Source: a bacterium (GTDB taxonomy: Bacteria; Planctomycetota; Phycisphaerae; Phycisphaerales; SM1A02). From it: a stretch of 64,000 nucleotides of DNA. The stretch lies in NCBI GenBank assembly GCA_029977865.1, contig JAPOKA010000001.1, forward strand, positions 58,293 to 122,292, in the 5' to 3' direction. A model generated the notes under the pieces. That model saw nothing but the letters and a program-made list of their open reading frames with translations, was not told the DNA's origin and searched no databases. Below are positions 49,951 to 59,003 of this stretch, piece after piece; the stretch's first letter is position 1, and each line of letters starts with the position of its first letter. Position numbers and translations under genes: made by a program.

Positions 49951-52449
49951 ATGCCGCCATCGCTCCAAATCGCTTCGGGATGCGTCAGCGTCCCCGCGGG
50001 CGTGGGCGGAGAGCGGCGGTGTGCTCGCCGCCGCGACCGAGCAGCCGCGTCGGGTCGTGTTCGCCGGCTCGCCAGCTGGCTGCTCGGCCTTGCCATGGTC
50101 ACGGCGTGCTGGACTGCGACCTCGGGGGCGTTCGGACAGCAGGTCGGCGATCTCGAGAACGAAGCTCTGCTCGACCGCCCCATCGGCGAGGTGCGCATCG
50201 AGGGACTCGACCGCATCACCCGCCAGGAGATCCTCAACAACATTCGCGTCGCCGCGGGCCAGCCCTACGACCCCCGCACCATCCGCGACGACGTCGCCAC
50301 GCTCTACCGGCTCGGCCACTTCGCCTCGGTCGTCGCCAACGCCGAGATCCTTCCCGATGGGAGCGTTCGCGTCACCTACCGGCTCGTCGAGCAGGCCCTC
50401 ATCCTCGACCTGCAGGTGGTGGGAAACAAGCTCATCTCCGACCAGGAGCTCAGGGCGGTCATTCCGCTCTATGCAGGCGGCCCCCGCGACGACTTCCTGC
50501 TTGAGCAGGCGGTCTTCCGCATCAAGGAGCTCTATAAGAAGAAGGGCCACTACCTCGTCGAAGTCACCGTCGACGAGAGTCGGCTGCGCGACACCGGCAT
50601 CCTGATCCTGCGAGTGCTCGAGGGACCGCGGGTCAAGGTGAAGGAGGTCGAGTTCGTCGGCAACGAGGCCTTCCCTGCCCGTCGCCTTGCGGCCCAGGTC
50701 AAGACCTCGGAGTCCTTCTTCCTCTTCGACAAGGGACTGCTCGACCTCGATCGCCTCGTCGACGATGCCGCGAGCGTCGACCGCTACTACCGCGATCAGG
50801 GCTACGTCGATGTCCGCACCGACTACCGCGTGCAGCTGAGCCCCAGCAACCGCGAGGCCAAGGTCACCTTCATCGTCTCCGAGGGCCGCCGCTACCGCCT
50901 CCGCCGGGTCATGGTGCAGGGCGTGGGGCCGGGCGGACCTCTGCCCCTGCGGATTCTCTCGCCGGAGGAGATCGTCTCGTTGGTCGAGCTGCAGCCCGGC
51001 GAGGTCTTTCGCGCCGTGCAGGTGCGGCGGACGGTCGAGACGGTTCGAAACGCCTATCTCGCTCTCGGCTACGTGGACGCCAACGTCTCGGAGAGTTTCG
51101 TCCGCACCGGCGAGTCGGCCGAGGTCGATCTGCTGCTCAACGTCTTTGAGGGCGAGCGAGCGGTCACCGGACTGGTGCTGGTGCAGGGGAATCTGCTCAC
51201 CAAGGACAAGGTGATCCGGCGGCTCATCCGCATCCGGCCGGGCCGGCCCCTCGACGCCCGTGAGCTCGAACTTGCCGAGGCGCGGATCCGCCAGACCAAC
51301 CTCTTCAACGACGTCCGCGCCACCATTCAGGAACCGCAGCCGGGGTCGCCGGGCGTGCGGGATCTGCTGATCGAGGTGAAGGAAAAGGACACCGGCAGCA
51401 TCAACTTCGGCGTGGGCCTCGGCTCCGACAGCGGCATCTTCGGTGAGATCTCGCTCACGCAGCGCAACTTCGACATCGCCGACGCCCCGATGTCGTTCTC
51501 GGAGTTCGTGCAGGGGCGAGCCTTCCGAGGCGCCGGGCAGACCTTCAACCTCGCCCTCACCCCCGGCACCGAGGTCAGCAACTACTCGATCGCCTTCGGC
51601 GACCCGCACATCTTCGACTCCGAGATCTCGTTCAATGTCGACGCGCTCTATCGCAATCGAATCTTCCCGGAGTACAGCGAGAACCGCTACGGGACGAGCC
51701 TCGGCTTCGGGCGCCGACTCGGCGACCGCTGGAACATCGGGCTGGTGCTCGGATGGCAGCGGATCAGCCTCGACAACTTCGATCCCAGCACTCCCATCGA
51801 GGTCTACGACGACCGGGGCCCCACCACCTTGCCCACCGTGGGCGTCAACCTCGTCCGCACCACCGTCGACGACTTCCAGCGCCCGACCCGCGGAGCCCGC
51901 ATCGAACTCGGGCTGCGGCAGGCCTTCGGCTCGGACGACGCCTCGTTCGCCACCGCCACCGCTGGCGTGACCTCGTTCTTCACCCTCGACGAGGACTACC
52001 TCGGCCGCAAGACCACCTTGCGGCTCAGTACCGAGTCGGGTTGGATCTTCGGCGGCGACGCCCCGGTCTACGAGAAGTTCTATCTCGGCGGACGCAGCTT
52101 CCGCGGCTTCCAGTTCCGGACCATCAGCCCCAAGGCGACCGGGTCGATCGCCGCACCCAACACCCCGATCAACGAGCCGATCGGTGGCGACTGGCTGTTC
52201 TTCGCTGGGGCTCAGTACGAAGTGCCCATCGTCGACACCTTCGTCGCGGGGGTGCTCTTCCTCGACAGCGGCACCGTGCAGGCGAATCCTGGATTCAACC
52301 AGTACCGCGTCTCGGTCGGGGTGGGGTTCCGGCTCTACCTCCAGGCCCTTGGTCCGGCTCCGATCGCCTTCGACTTCGGCTTCCCCATCCTCAAACAGGA
52401 GGAGGATTTGACCGAGGTCTTCAGCTTCTCCGCAGAACTCCCCTTCTGA
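49951..52449 (+). CDS. bamA: Outer-membrane protein assembly factor BamA
   Basis: 832 residues. After a signal peptide (ending near TSGAFG), several POTRA domains (about 75-430) are visible through repeats such as IGEVRIEGLDRITRQEIL, ILDLQVVGNKLISDQEL, VKEVEFVGNEAFPARRL and AVTGLVLVQGNLLTKDKV. The C-terminal 16-strand barrel has the RGFQFR lid motif and ends in Phe. It inserts beta-barrel proteins into the outer membrane. The start is uncertain because the N-terminus before the signal core is long and Arg-rich. It leads the skp-skp-lpxD-lpxC/fabZ cluster. Confidence 0.93.
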   Translation: MPPSLQIASGCVSVPAGVGGERRCARRRDRAAASGRVRRLASWLLGLAMVTACWTATSGAFGQQVGDLENEALLDRPIGEVRIEGLDRITRQEILNNIRVAAGQPYDPRTIRDDVATLYRLGHFASVVANAEILPDGSVRVTYRLVEQALILDLQVVGNKLISDQELRAVIPLYAGGPRDDFLLEQAVFRIKELYKKKGHYLVEVTVDESRLRDTGILILRVLEGPRVKVKEVEFVGNEAFPARRLAAQVKTSESFFLFDKGLLDLDRLVDDAASVDRYYRDQGYVDVRTDYRVQLSPSNREAKVTFIVSEGRRYRLRRVMVQGVGPGGPLPLRILSPEEIVSLVELQPGEVFRAVQVRRTVETVRNAYLALGYVDANVSESFVRTGESAEVDLLLNVFEGERAVTGLVLVQGNLLTKDKVIRRLIRIRPGRPLDARELELAEARIRQTNLFNDVRATIQEPQPGSPGVRDLLIEVKEKDTGSINFGVGLGSDSGIFGEISLTQRNFDIADAPMSFSEFVQGRAFRGAGQTFNLALTPGTEVSNYSIAFGDPHIFDSEISFNVDALYRNRIFPEYSENRYGTSLGFGRRLGDRWNIGLVLGWQRISLDNFDPSTPIEVYDDRGPTTLPTVGVNLVRTTVDDFQRPTRGARIELGLRQAFGSDDASFATATAGVTSFFTLDEDYLGRKTTLRLSTESGWIFGGDAPVYEKFYLGGRSFRGFQFRTISPKATGSIAAPNTPINEPIGGDWLFFAGAQYEVPIVDTFVAGVLFLDSGTVQANPGFNQYRVSVGVGFRLYLQALGPAPIAFDFGFPILKQEEDLTEVFSFSAELPF

Positions 52450-52546
52450 AGCCGTGGGGGGCTCGGGTTCGGCGCCGCTGCCGCACTACAATCGACTCTT
52501 CGCGCCACCGGCGCGTCCCCATGCCGAAGACCTCGGAGATCCGCCG

Positions 52547-53179
52547 ATGGCCAACCCGACCTCCTCCCACCGTGTGCTCCTTCTGCTTGCCGCCGGAGCC
52601 ATCGTCGCGATCGCGGCACTCCGGCCCCTCGAAGCCCGCGAGCCCAACGCCGCCGCCCCCGGCCGCATCGCCACCGTCGATCTCGGCAAGGTGTTCGATC
52701 GCCTCGCCGAGAACGCCGACTGGGAGATGCGGCTGACCGCGTTGCAGCAGTCGATCGCCTCGGAGTTCCAATCCCGTCAGCAGACCCTCGAGCAGCGATT
52801 CAAGGAACTCGAGAGCGTCAGCGATGCCGACGAGATCGCAACCCGCCGCGAGGAGTTGGCGCTGGCCCGGCTCCGCTTCGAGGAGTGGGGCCGACTCAAG
52901 CAGCTCGAACTCGATCGCGAGAAGAGCCTGCGCTGGCAGACCCTCTACCGCGCCGTTCGCGACGAGGCCGCTCGCCTCGCCGAAGCCGAGGGATTCGAGG
53001 TGGTGCTGGTGAACGACAGCCTCGGACCGATCAACGTCTCCCGCGAGCTCGACATGAGCCAGGAGCAGCAGGTCAAGATCCAGATCGAGGCCCGCCGGCT
53101 GCTCTTCGCCGCCAACTCCACCGACATCACCGAGCAGCTGGTGGTGCGGATGAACAACTCCCGCGCCATTCGCCCCTGA
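52547..53179 (+). CDS. OmpH/Skp-like periplasmic chaperone, copy 1
   Basis: 210 residues. A signal-anchor (LLLLAAGAIVAIAAL) is followed by RIATVDLGKVFDRLAENA, the conserved start of OmpH/Skp, and a coiled-coil of about 80 residues forming one tentacle of the trimer. It would hold unfolded outer-membrane proteins for BamA. ATG 52547 has GGAG eight bases upstream. The next gene is a second, divergent copy. Confidence 0.82.
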   Translation: MANPTSSHRVLLLLAAGAIVAIAALRPLEAREPNAAAPGRIATVDLGKVFDRLAENADWEMRLTALQQSIASEFQSRQQTLEQRFKELESVSDADEIATRREELALARLRFEEWGRLKQLELDREKSLRWQTLYRAVRDEAARLAEAEGFEVVLVNDSLGPINVSRELDMSQEQQVKIQIEARRLLFAANSTDITEQLVVRMNNSRAIRP

Positions 53180-53203
53180 CCTTTCACGACTCGGATCCAC
53201 GCC

Positions 53204-53824
53204 ATGCCACTCGCTTCCGCCCAACCGACCTCGCGCCGACTTCCGTTTGCCACCGGAGGCCTCCTGCTCGGCGCGGCCCTGCTCGCCTTCGCGGCACTCG
53301 CGCCCCAGCGTCCCGCGGTGGTGGCCACCGTCGATCTCGAGCGGGTCTTCAACACCATCGACCTCCAGGCTCGCACCGAGGCCAAGCTCAAGGCGATTTC
53401 CGCCGACCTCGAGTCGCGCCGCAACACCATGCGTAACGGCATCGAGGAACTGCAGGAGGAGCTCGAGAGCTTCCAGCCCGGCTCGCCCGCCCAACTCGAG
53501 GTGGCCAAGCGGATCGAGGAGGCGATCGCGGAGTTTCGCGCCTTCGAGGCGTTCGGCCGCATGAAGGTCGAGGCCGAGCAGGCCAAGGCGATGCGGGAGA
53601 TCTACCTGCAGATTCGCACCGCGGCCGCCGAACTCTCCAAGGAGCGGGGCTGGGACTACGTGATGGTCGACGACTCCATCCCGACCATCGAGCCCACCGA
53701 CGCGGCTCGCATGCTGCAACAGATCTCCTCCCGACGTTTTCTCTACGCCAACGGTTCCTTCGATGTCACCGACGAGGTCGTCGCCAAGCTGAATGCGATG
53801 ACCGAGTCCGCCTCCGGAGGCTGA
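53204..53824 (+). CDS. OmpH/Skp-like periplasmic chaperone, copy 2
   Basis: 206 residues with the same plan: signal segment ([15 protein letters not shown]), [13 protein letters not shown], a long coiled coil, and the C-terminal [12 protein letters not shown] strand. It differs clearly from copy 1 over most of its length, so tandem duplication is old. A paired chaperone set before lpxD is typical of this gene neighbourhood. Confidence 0.82.
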   Translation: MPLASAQPTSRRLPFATGGLLLGAALLAFAALAPQRPAVVATVDLERVFNTIDLQARTEAKLKAISADLESRRNTMRNGIEELQEELESFQPGSPAQLEVAKRIEEAIAEFRAFEAFGRMKVEAEQAKAMREIYLQIRTAAAELSKERGWDYVMVDDSIPTIEPTDAARMLQQISSRRFLYANGSFDVTDEVVAKLNAMTESASGG

Positions 53825-53834
53825 TCGCCTCGCC

Positions 53835-54881
53835 ATGACCCTTCCGCCCGATCTCACCTCTGCCCAGATCGCCGCGCTCGTGGGCGGCGATCTCGAAGGA
53901 CCCGGCGACCTCGCGGTTCGCGGTCTCGAGGCGGTGGATCGCGCCGGCGAGTCCGATCTCACCTTCATCGCGAGCGCCGAGTGGGCCGCGGCGTGGCCGG
54001 AGTCCCGGGCCGGCGCCGCACTGGTGAGCCGGCACGTCGAGCTCCCCGGCATCAACGGCAGCGATCGCCACCGGGCGGTGATCCGCGTCGACGACGCCGA
54101 TCAGGCGATGATCGCCATCCTCGATCGCTTTGCGCCGGCTCCCGAGTCGCCGCCGGTCGGCGTGCATCCCTCGGCGGTGGTCGATCCATCCGCGGTGATC
54201 GACCCGTCCGCCGCGATCGGTCCGCAGTGCTGCGTTGCGGCGGGCTGCCGCGTGGCCGCCAACGCGATCCTGGTCGCGGGCGTCCGCCTCTACCGCGATT
54301 CGGTGGTGGGCGAAGCAAGCGTGCTGCATGCGAGCGTCACCGTCCGCGAGCGTTGCGAGATCGGCCGTCGGGTGATCCTGCACTGCGGCGTGGCGGTCGG
54401 AACGGATGGGTTCGGATACCGGCCCGCGCCGGACGGCCGCGGAATGCTGAAGATTCCGCACCTCGGCAACGTGGTGATCGAGGACGACGTCGAGATCGGC
54501 GCCAACACCTGCATCGACCGCGGCAAGTTCGGAGCGACGGTGATCGGTGCCGGTTCCAAGATCGACAACCTCTGCCAGATCGCCCACAACTGCCGCATCG
54601 GCCGCGGGTGCGCCATCTCCGGGCTCGTCGGGCTCGCGGGCTCGGTGACGATCGGCGACGGAACCCGCATCGGCGGCGGCGCCGGGATCGCCGACCACCT
54701 CACCATCGGCCGAGGCGTGAGCATCGCCGCCAAGAGCGGCGTGATGAACGACATTCCCGACGGCGAGGTCTGGGCCGGCTATCCCGCCCAGGAGCGGACC
54801 CAGGCGATGCGCGAGGCGATCGCGGTCCGAAAGCTCCCCGACCTCGTCAAGAAGCTTCGCCAGCAGCCCGGAGGCTCATGA
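53835..54881 (+). CDS. lpxD: UDP-3-O-acylglucosamine N-acyltransferase
   Basis: 348 residues. The N-terminal uridine-binding domain is followed by left-handed beta-helix hexapeptides (about 105-300) and a C-terminal helix. The catalytic base is His251 in QIAHNCRIG, and the VGTDGFGY segment near 188-195 is conserved. It adds the second fatty acid to lipid A precursor. Its stop overlaps the lpxC/fabZ start in ATGA. Confidence 0.95.
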   Translation: MTLPPDLTSAQIAALVGGDLEGPGDLAVRGLEAVDRAGESDLTFIASAEWAAAWPESRAGAALVSRHVELPGINGSDRHRAVIRVDDADQAMIAILDRFAPAPESPPVGVHPSAVVDPSAVIDPSAAIGPQCCVAAGCRVAANAILVAGVRLYRDSVVGEASVLHASVTVRERCEIGRRVILHCGVAVGTDGFGYRPAPDGRGMLKIPHLGNVVIEDDVEIGANTCIDRGKFGATVIGAGSKIDNLCQIAHNCRIGRGCAISGLVGLAGSVTIGDGTRIGGGAGIADHLTIGRGVSIAAKSGVMNDIPDGEVWAGYPAQERTQAMREAIAVRKLPDLVKKLRQQPGGS

Positions 54882-56227
54882 CGGTGCTGCAGACCACCAC
54901 CACTCCCGCCGTCGAGACCCGTCAGCGGACCCTTGCCTCCGAGGTGGTGGTGAGCGGTCGCGGCCTCCTGTCGGGCGTCATGGCCGAAGCGAGGATCCTC
55001 CCCGCCGAGGCGGACTCCGGCATCGCCTTCGAGCGAGTCGACCTCGACCCTCCGGTCCGGATTCCGGCCACCGTCGACCACGCGGTTCCTCGTTCGCGAC
55101 GGACGGCGCTGCGGTCGGGTGAGGCCAGCATCGACACCGTCGAGCACTGCCTCTCGGCGCTTGCGGGCCTGGGCATCGACAACGCCCTGATCCGGCTCTC
55201 CGGCCCAGAACTTCCCTGCGGCGACGGTTCGGCGCTGCCATATGTCGATGCGGTGACCGATGCGGGCGTCACCGACCTCGAACCGCCGCGACGAGTCTTC
55301 TGCATCCGCGAGCCGGTAGTGATCGAGGAAGGCCGCAGCATGATCGCGGCGCTGCCCTCGGATCAGCCGGGGCTCAAGGTCGTCTACGAACTCGACTACG
55401 GCGAGCATTCCGATCGCATCGGCCGCCAGACGATCAGCTTCGATCCCTGCCAGCTCGACTACCGCCGCGACATCGCGCCGGCCCGCACGTTCAGCCTGCA
55501 GGAGGAGGCCGAATCGCTGCAGGCACAGGGTCTCGGAACCCACCTCTCGCCGCGAGACGTCCTGGTGATCGGGCCCTCCGGCCCCATCGAGAACGCCTTC
55601 CGATTCGCCGACGAGCCCGTGCGGCACAAGGTGCTCGACGTGCTCGGCGATCTGAGCCTGGTGGGCCGGCCCCTGCAGGGCAGCATCGTGGCCACCCGCT
55701 CGGGACATGCCCTCAACCGCATGCTCGCGGTCCGGCTGCGCGAACAGATGCTCGCGGAGGAGCGCACCGCCCTGACCGTCTCCGAGGCGGTCATGGATGC
55801 CCGCGCGATCCTGCGGCTGATGCCGCACCGCTACCCGATGCTGCTGGTCGATCGCGTCATCGAGGCCGACGGCGACCGCCGCGCGGTGGGCCTCAAGAAC
55901 GTCACCATCAACGAACCCTTCTTCGAGGGCCACTATCCCGGCACGCCGATCATGCCGGGAGTGCTTCTGGTCGAGGCAATGGCCCAGATGGGCGGCCTGC
56001 TGCTCTCGCGGAAGCTCGAACACACCGGCAAGATCGCGGTCCTGCTCAGCCTCGATCGCGTGAAACTGCGACGTCCGGTGGTGCCTGGCGATCAGGTGCT
56101 GCTCGAGGTCGAGGCGATTCGCGGAACCGCCCGGACCGGCGACGTGCAGGCCCGCGCGCTCGTCGGCGACAAGGTCGCGGCGGAGGCGAGGATCCGCTTC
56201 ATGCTCGTCGACGCCGACGACCGCTGA
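54878..56227 (+). CDS. lpxC/fabZ: LpxC-FabZ fusion: UDP-acyl-GlcNAc deacetylase and hydroxyacyl-ACP dehydratase
   Basis: 449 residues, two enzymes. LpxC half (1-300): zinc ligands His90 (VEHCLSAL), His250 and Asp254 ([10 protein letters not shown]), with catalytic His277 (GHALN). FabZ half (305-449): [14 protein letters not shown] then [20 protein letters not shown], with His352 and Glu366 as the catalytic pair 14 residues apart. The first commits to lipid A, the second dehydrates hydroxyacyl-ACP; both draw on the same acyl pool. The fusion is known from Bacteroidetes and planctomycetes. GGAGG overlaps the lpxD end. Confidence 0.95.
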   Translation: MTVLQTTTTPAVETRQRTLASEVVVSGRGLLSGVMAEARILPAEADSGIAFERVDLDPPVRIPATVDHAVPRSRRTALRSGEASIDTVEHCLSALAGLGIDNALIRLSGPELPCGDGSALPYVDAVTDAGVTDLEPPRRVFCIREPVVIEEGRSMIAALPSDQPGLKVVYELDYGEHSDRIGRQTISFDPCQLDYRRDIAPARTFSLQEEAESLQAQGLGTHLSPRDVLVIGPSGPIENAFRFADEPVRHKVLDVLGDLSLVGRPLQGSIVATRSGHALNRMLAVRLREQMLAEERTALTVSEAVMDARAILRLMPHRYPMLLVDRVIEADGDRRAVGLKNVTINEPFFEGHYPGTPIMPGVLLVEAMAQMGGLLLSRKLEHTGKIAVLLSLDRVKLRRPVVPGDQVLLEVEAIRGTARTGDVQARALVGDKVAAEARIRFMLVDADDR

Positions 56228-56273
56228 CCGCTGCACTTGCCGGGAATCTCACTCGCGGTCATCATTCGCGGAC

Positions 56274-56963
56274 ATGTCCAAGGCCCGAACCGAAAGTGTC
56301 GCGGATCTCATGGAGCGTGCCGAGGCGTCGCTTCGCCGCCGCGCGTGGTTCGAGGCGGAGCGCCTCGCCGCCAAGGCCCTCTCGATGGCTCGCAGCGAAG
56401 ACGAGTTCGAGGCGATGGCGCGAATCCTGCTGCCGCTGCAGGAAGCCCGCCGCCAACGCCTCGCCGAGGCCTTCGAGGTCAAGAAGGTCAAGGTGGTCGC
56501 GGAGGCGCCGAACGAGCAGACCCGCGTCACACCCGGCGTCCACCTCGTCGAGCCGCCACTCGTCGGCGCCGACGCACGGCGGTTCCGGCTGCTCGCACTC
56601 GAGCAGGAAGTGCCGGTGGCCGTCGTCTGCCGCGAGCCCATCACCCGCCTGAACGAATGTCCGGTGGTCGCGATCGGACCGGTGACGATCCGGGCCCGCA
56701 TCGATCCGCCCAAGAAGCCGTCCGCGCCGACCTCGGCATGGATGGCCCGCGCCCTCGAACAACTCGGCGACCACGCCATCGCCAACCTCGACTCGGGACT
56801 CGACCTGATCAAGCGGATCGATCACCTGCTCAACTGCCTCGAGAGCCATCCCGACCACGAGAAGCTGCACCAGGAACTCGCGGAGCTCTGCCGCGAGGCG
56901 GCCGCCAAGGGGCTGCGCACCCCGCCGCCCTCGGTGCCCGCCGGCTACGAAGGCGACGACTAG
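56274..56963 (+). CDS. Unrecognised protein at the end of the lipid A/BamA cluster
   Basis: 229 residues, no signal peptide. The N-terminal third is a TPR-like helical hairpin (RRRAWFEAERLAAKALSMA, DEFEAMARILLPLQEARR), the middle has a beta-rich strand set (VPVAVVCREP, CPVVAIGPVTIRARI), and the C-terminal part is helical. It may be a protein-interaction protein of the outer-membrane system. The name cannot be given. It follows the fusion gene by 46 bases. Confidence 0.7.
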   Translation: MSKARTESVADLMERAEASLRRRAWFEAERLAAKALSMARSEDEFEAMARILLPLQEARRQRLAEAFEVKKVKVVAEAPNEQTRVTPGVHLVEPPLVGADARRFRLLALEQEVPVAVVCREPITRLNECPVVAIGPVTIRARIDPPKKPSAPTSAWMARALEQLGDHAIANLDSGLDLIKRIDHLLNCLESHPDHEKLHQELAELCREAAAKGLRTPPPSVPAGYEGDD

Positions 56964-57045
56964 CTGCCGGTGCGAATTCGTAGCGTGACGTTGAACTGCA
57001 TGGGCGACCGTAGTGCAGGTGCCGCGTCGAGTGCGACTGTGTTGA

Positions 57046-57861
57046 TCAGCGGTGATTGCTCAAGCCACACCACGCCTCGATATCCCGTCGAACTCGACCT
57101 AGGTCGCTTGACCGAACATAGAAACCATGAGCCAACCCGTCGACCGTGGTGAGTTCGACGTCGCCCCCCTTTTCGCGCAGGGCCTCCACGGCGGCCACGG
57201 TGGAGGCTGGAGACACCACCTCGTCCTCCGATCCGTGGAGAACCCGCACTGGCACGGTCAGTCTCGGCGGGTTGTGCCGTAGCGACCAACGCCTCCAGTC
57301 GTCACCAAGTCGCTCCGCACCGAAGCCCGTTTGGGGGCTGGTGTCGAGCACTGGGCAGAGAAGCACGACCGCGCTTGGTCGGAAGGTGGGACCGTCATGG
57401 GCTGCGAATGCCCAGGTTGCGAGGTGCCCGCCCGCCGATCCTCCGATCACGATCGAGTTCTCGGCGGCACCGCCGATGGACTCCGCTCGTTCAACGACGT
57501 AGGACCAAGCCGTTCGAAGGTCAGCCAACGCTGCATCAAGCGACGCGAACTCTCCCAGCCGACCGTACTGGACCAGGACAGGTTGGTAACCAAACTCCGA
57601 AACGAGATTCGCCACCGGAACCATTTCATCAGGCCTGCCTCCCGACCATCCGCCACCATGCACCAACAGCGCCAGCGGACGTACTCCCTCGACGCTCAAG
57701 GCGGGCGGCCAAGCGATCGTCACGAACCCGCCGGGCCGCACCTCATGTACCGCCCACCGATACCCAGGCGGAGTCCATGCAGGCCTGGAGTCACCGCAAC
57801 TCGAGGGGAGCAAGGCACCTCCCGCGACTGCCGCAACGATCGCTTGACGACAGCCCCTCAC
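57046..57861 (-). CDS. Alpha/beta hydrolase (esterase) of the O-acetylation cassette
   Basis: 271 residues. The signal peptide is short. Oxyanion motif HGGGW (68-72), nucleophile Ser142 in GGSAGG (140-145), Asp213 (GSEDEVV) and His245 (AHGFY) complete the catalytic set. The GTG start overlaps the stop of the AlgJ-like gene in GTGA, so it belongs to the same operon. A polysaccharide deacetylase role would balance the acetyltransferases; this is inference. Confidence 0.85.
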   Translation of the reverse strand: MRGCRQAIVAAVAGGALLPSSCGDSRPAWTPPGYRWAVHEVRPGGFVTIAWPPALSVEGVRPLALLVHGGGWSGGRPDEMVPVANLVSEFGYQPVLVQYGRLGEFASLDAALADLRTAWSYVVERAESIGGAAENSIVIGGSAGGHLATWAFAAHDGPTFRPSAVVLLCPVLDTSPQTGFGAERLGDDWRRWSLRHNPPRLTVPVRVLHGSEDEVVSPASTVAAVEALREKGGDVELTTVDGLAHGFYVRSSDLGRVRRDIEAWCGLSNHR

Positions 57862-58985
57862 GGTTCGGCCGCCAATCGACGCTCGACAAAGAGAATCACG
57901 ATGGCATCGGGAGACTCGCGATCGATGAGCTCCGACAACTGTGCACCGGTCATGCTCGCCGGTTCGGTTCTTTCGTACACGCAGCCGGGAAGCCGGGCCG
58001 ACAGAGGATCGCGCACGATCATTCCGAAGGAGTCGTGGACCACCAGCACGCGGGGCGCTTCGGGCGACCGCGACGCAGCTGGGGGTGGCGGCAAGACCTG
58101 CAAGTCCTCGATGGACTCAATCTCACCTACGCGTTCAGGCAGCAGTACCAACTCGCCGAACCCAGCCCCGATTCCGAGCCTCCTCGCAACCTCGCCGCCG
58201 GTGCCGAGCAATCTTGCAAGGTCTCCACCATTGACGAAACGCTCCCGCAATGCCAGACCTGGACCGAGCTCGCACGCAAGGCCGCGACTCTGAAGTCGAG
58301 CTGCGATCGCATCGGCAGCACAGCCCGCACCGTTGTAGTTCCAGTGCGTGTCCGACCTGAAGTAACACGACTCCGGTCCGCGGGCAGCGAGAACGCTGTG
58401 CAGATCGAGCATCGCGGCATGCATCTCGTCAGACCACTTGGACCGCGCACCGAGCAGCCGTCCGTAGGAGGTTCGCTCCCTCGACACAGCGTCACCGATC
58501 GGCAGGCGCTCCGATAGCATGGTCGATTTGTTCGGCGCAATCGCGATCAACAGCGGCAGCCCGTGTTCTCGCGCGACACTGCACCACTCGCCAAGGCGCC
58601 GAATCCACCCCGCCTCGCGATCGGCGGTCCAGGGAACCAGCCCTCGAATGTCGTCGCGCTCGCCTTCTCCGCGAAGAAACAGCCAATCGCCACTGCCAAT
58701 TCCGACTTTGGAGGTCGGCGACTGGTGCAGCAGTTCCCACGACAACAGGAACCACATCGCCGAGCTCCCGGTATAGGGACCGAGCTGTGCATTCAATCGA
58801 TCCCGATAGAACCAAGCGAATCGAGCTGGCGCATTGACTCCGTTGCCGGCCCAGCGGAGTGCCTGCTGCCCGAGCGAGCGGAATCCCAAGGTTGCCGATG
58901 CAGCGAACCCGGCGAACAGCACTACTGCCGCAAGGACGGCGACGGGTGCGCGATGCACGACTGTGAAGGACCCGATGGCACGCAC
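57858..58985 (-). CDS. AlgJ/AlgX-like SGNH acetyltransferase
   Basis: 375 residues. A single N-terminal anchor (about 13-34) is followed by a SGNH/AlgX-type domain: GIGSGDWLFLRG, the Asp212-x-His214 pair in SDTHWNYNG, and the nucleophile Ser319 in VVHDSFG. Members move acetyl groups from the membrane to periplasmic polysaccharides. GTG 58985 has GGAG upstream. It sits between the MBOAT and esterase genes, matching known alginate and cellulose O-acetylation operons. Confidence 0.86.
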   Translation of the reverse strand: MRAIGSFTVVHRAPVAVLAAVVLFAGFAASATLGFRSLGQQALRWAGNGVNAPARFAWFYRDRLNAQLGPYTGSSAMWFLLSWELLHQSPTSKVGIGSGDWLFLRGEGERDDIRGLVPWTADREAGWIRRLGEWCSVAREHGLPLLIAIAPNKSTMLSERLPIGDAVSRERTSYGRLLGARSKWSDEMHAAMLDLHSVLAARGPESCYFRSDTHWNYNGAGCAADAIAARLQSRGLACELGPGLALRERFVNGGDLARLLGTGGEVARRLGIGAGFGELVLLPERVGEIESIEDLQVLPPPPAASRSPEAPRVLVVHDSFGMIVRDPLSARLPGCVYERTEPASMTGAQLSELIDRESPDAIVILFVERRLAAEP

Positions 58986-59003
58986 GGAGACTGCTCCATT
59001 TCG

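Noticed and set aside
48571..51609. 1012-codon minus-strand frame continuing upstream of the secreted protein
   Set aside because: The upstream part is antisense to bamA; the signal peptide at 49848 marks the real start.
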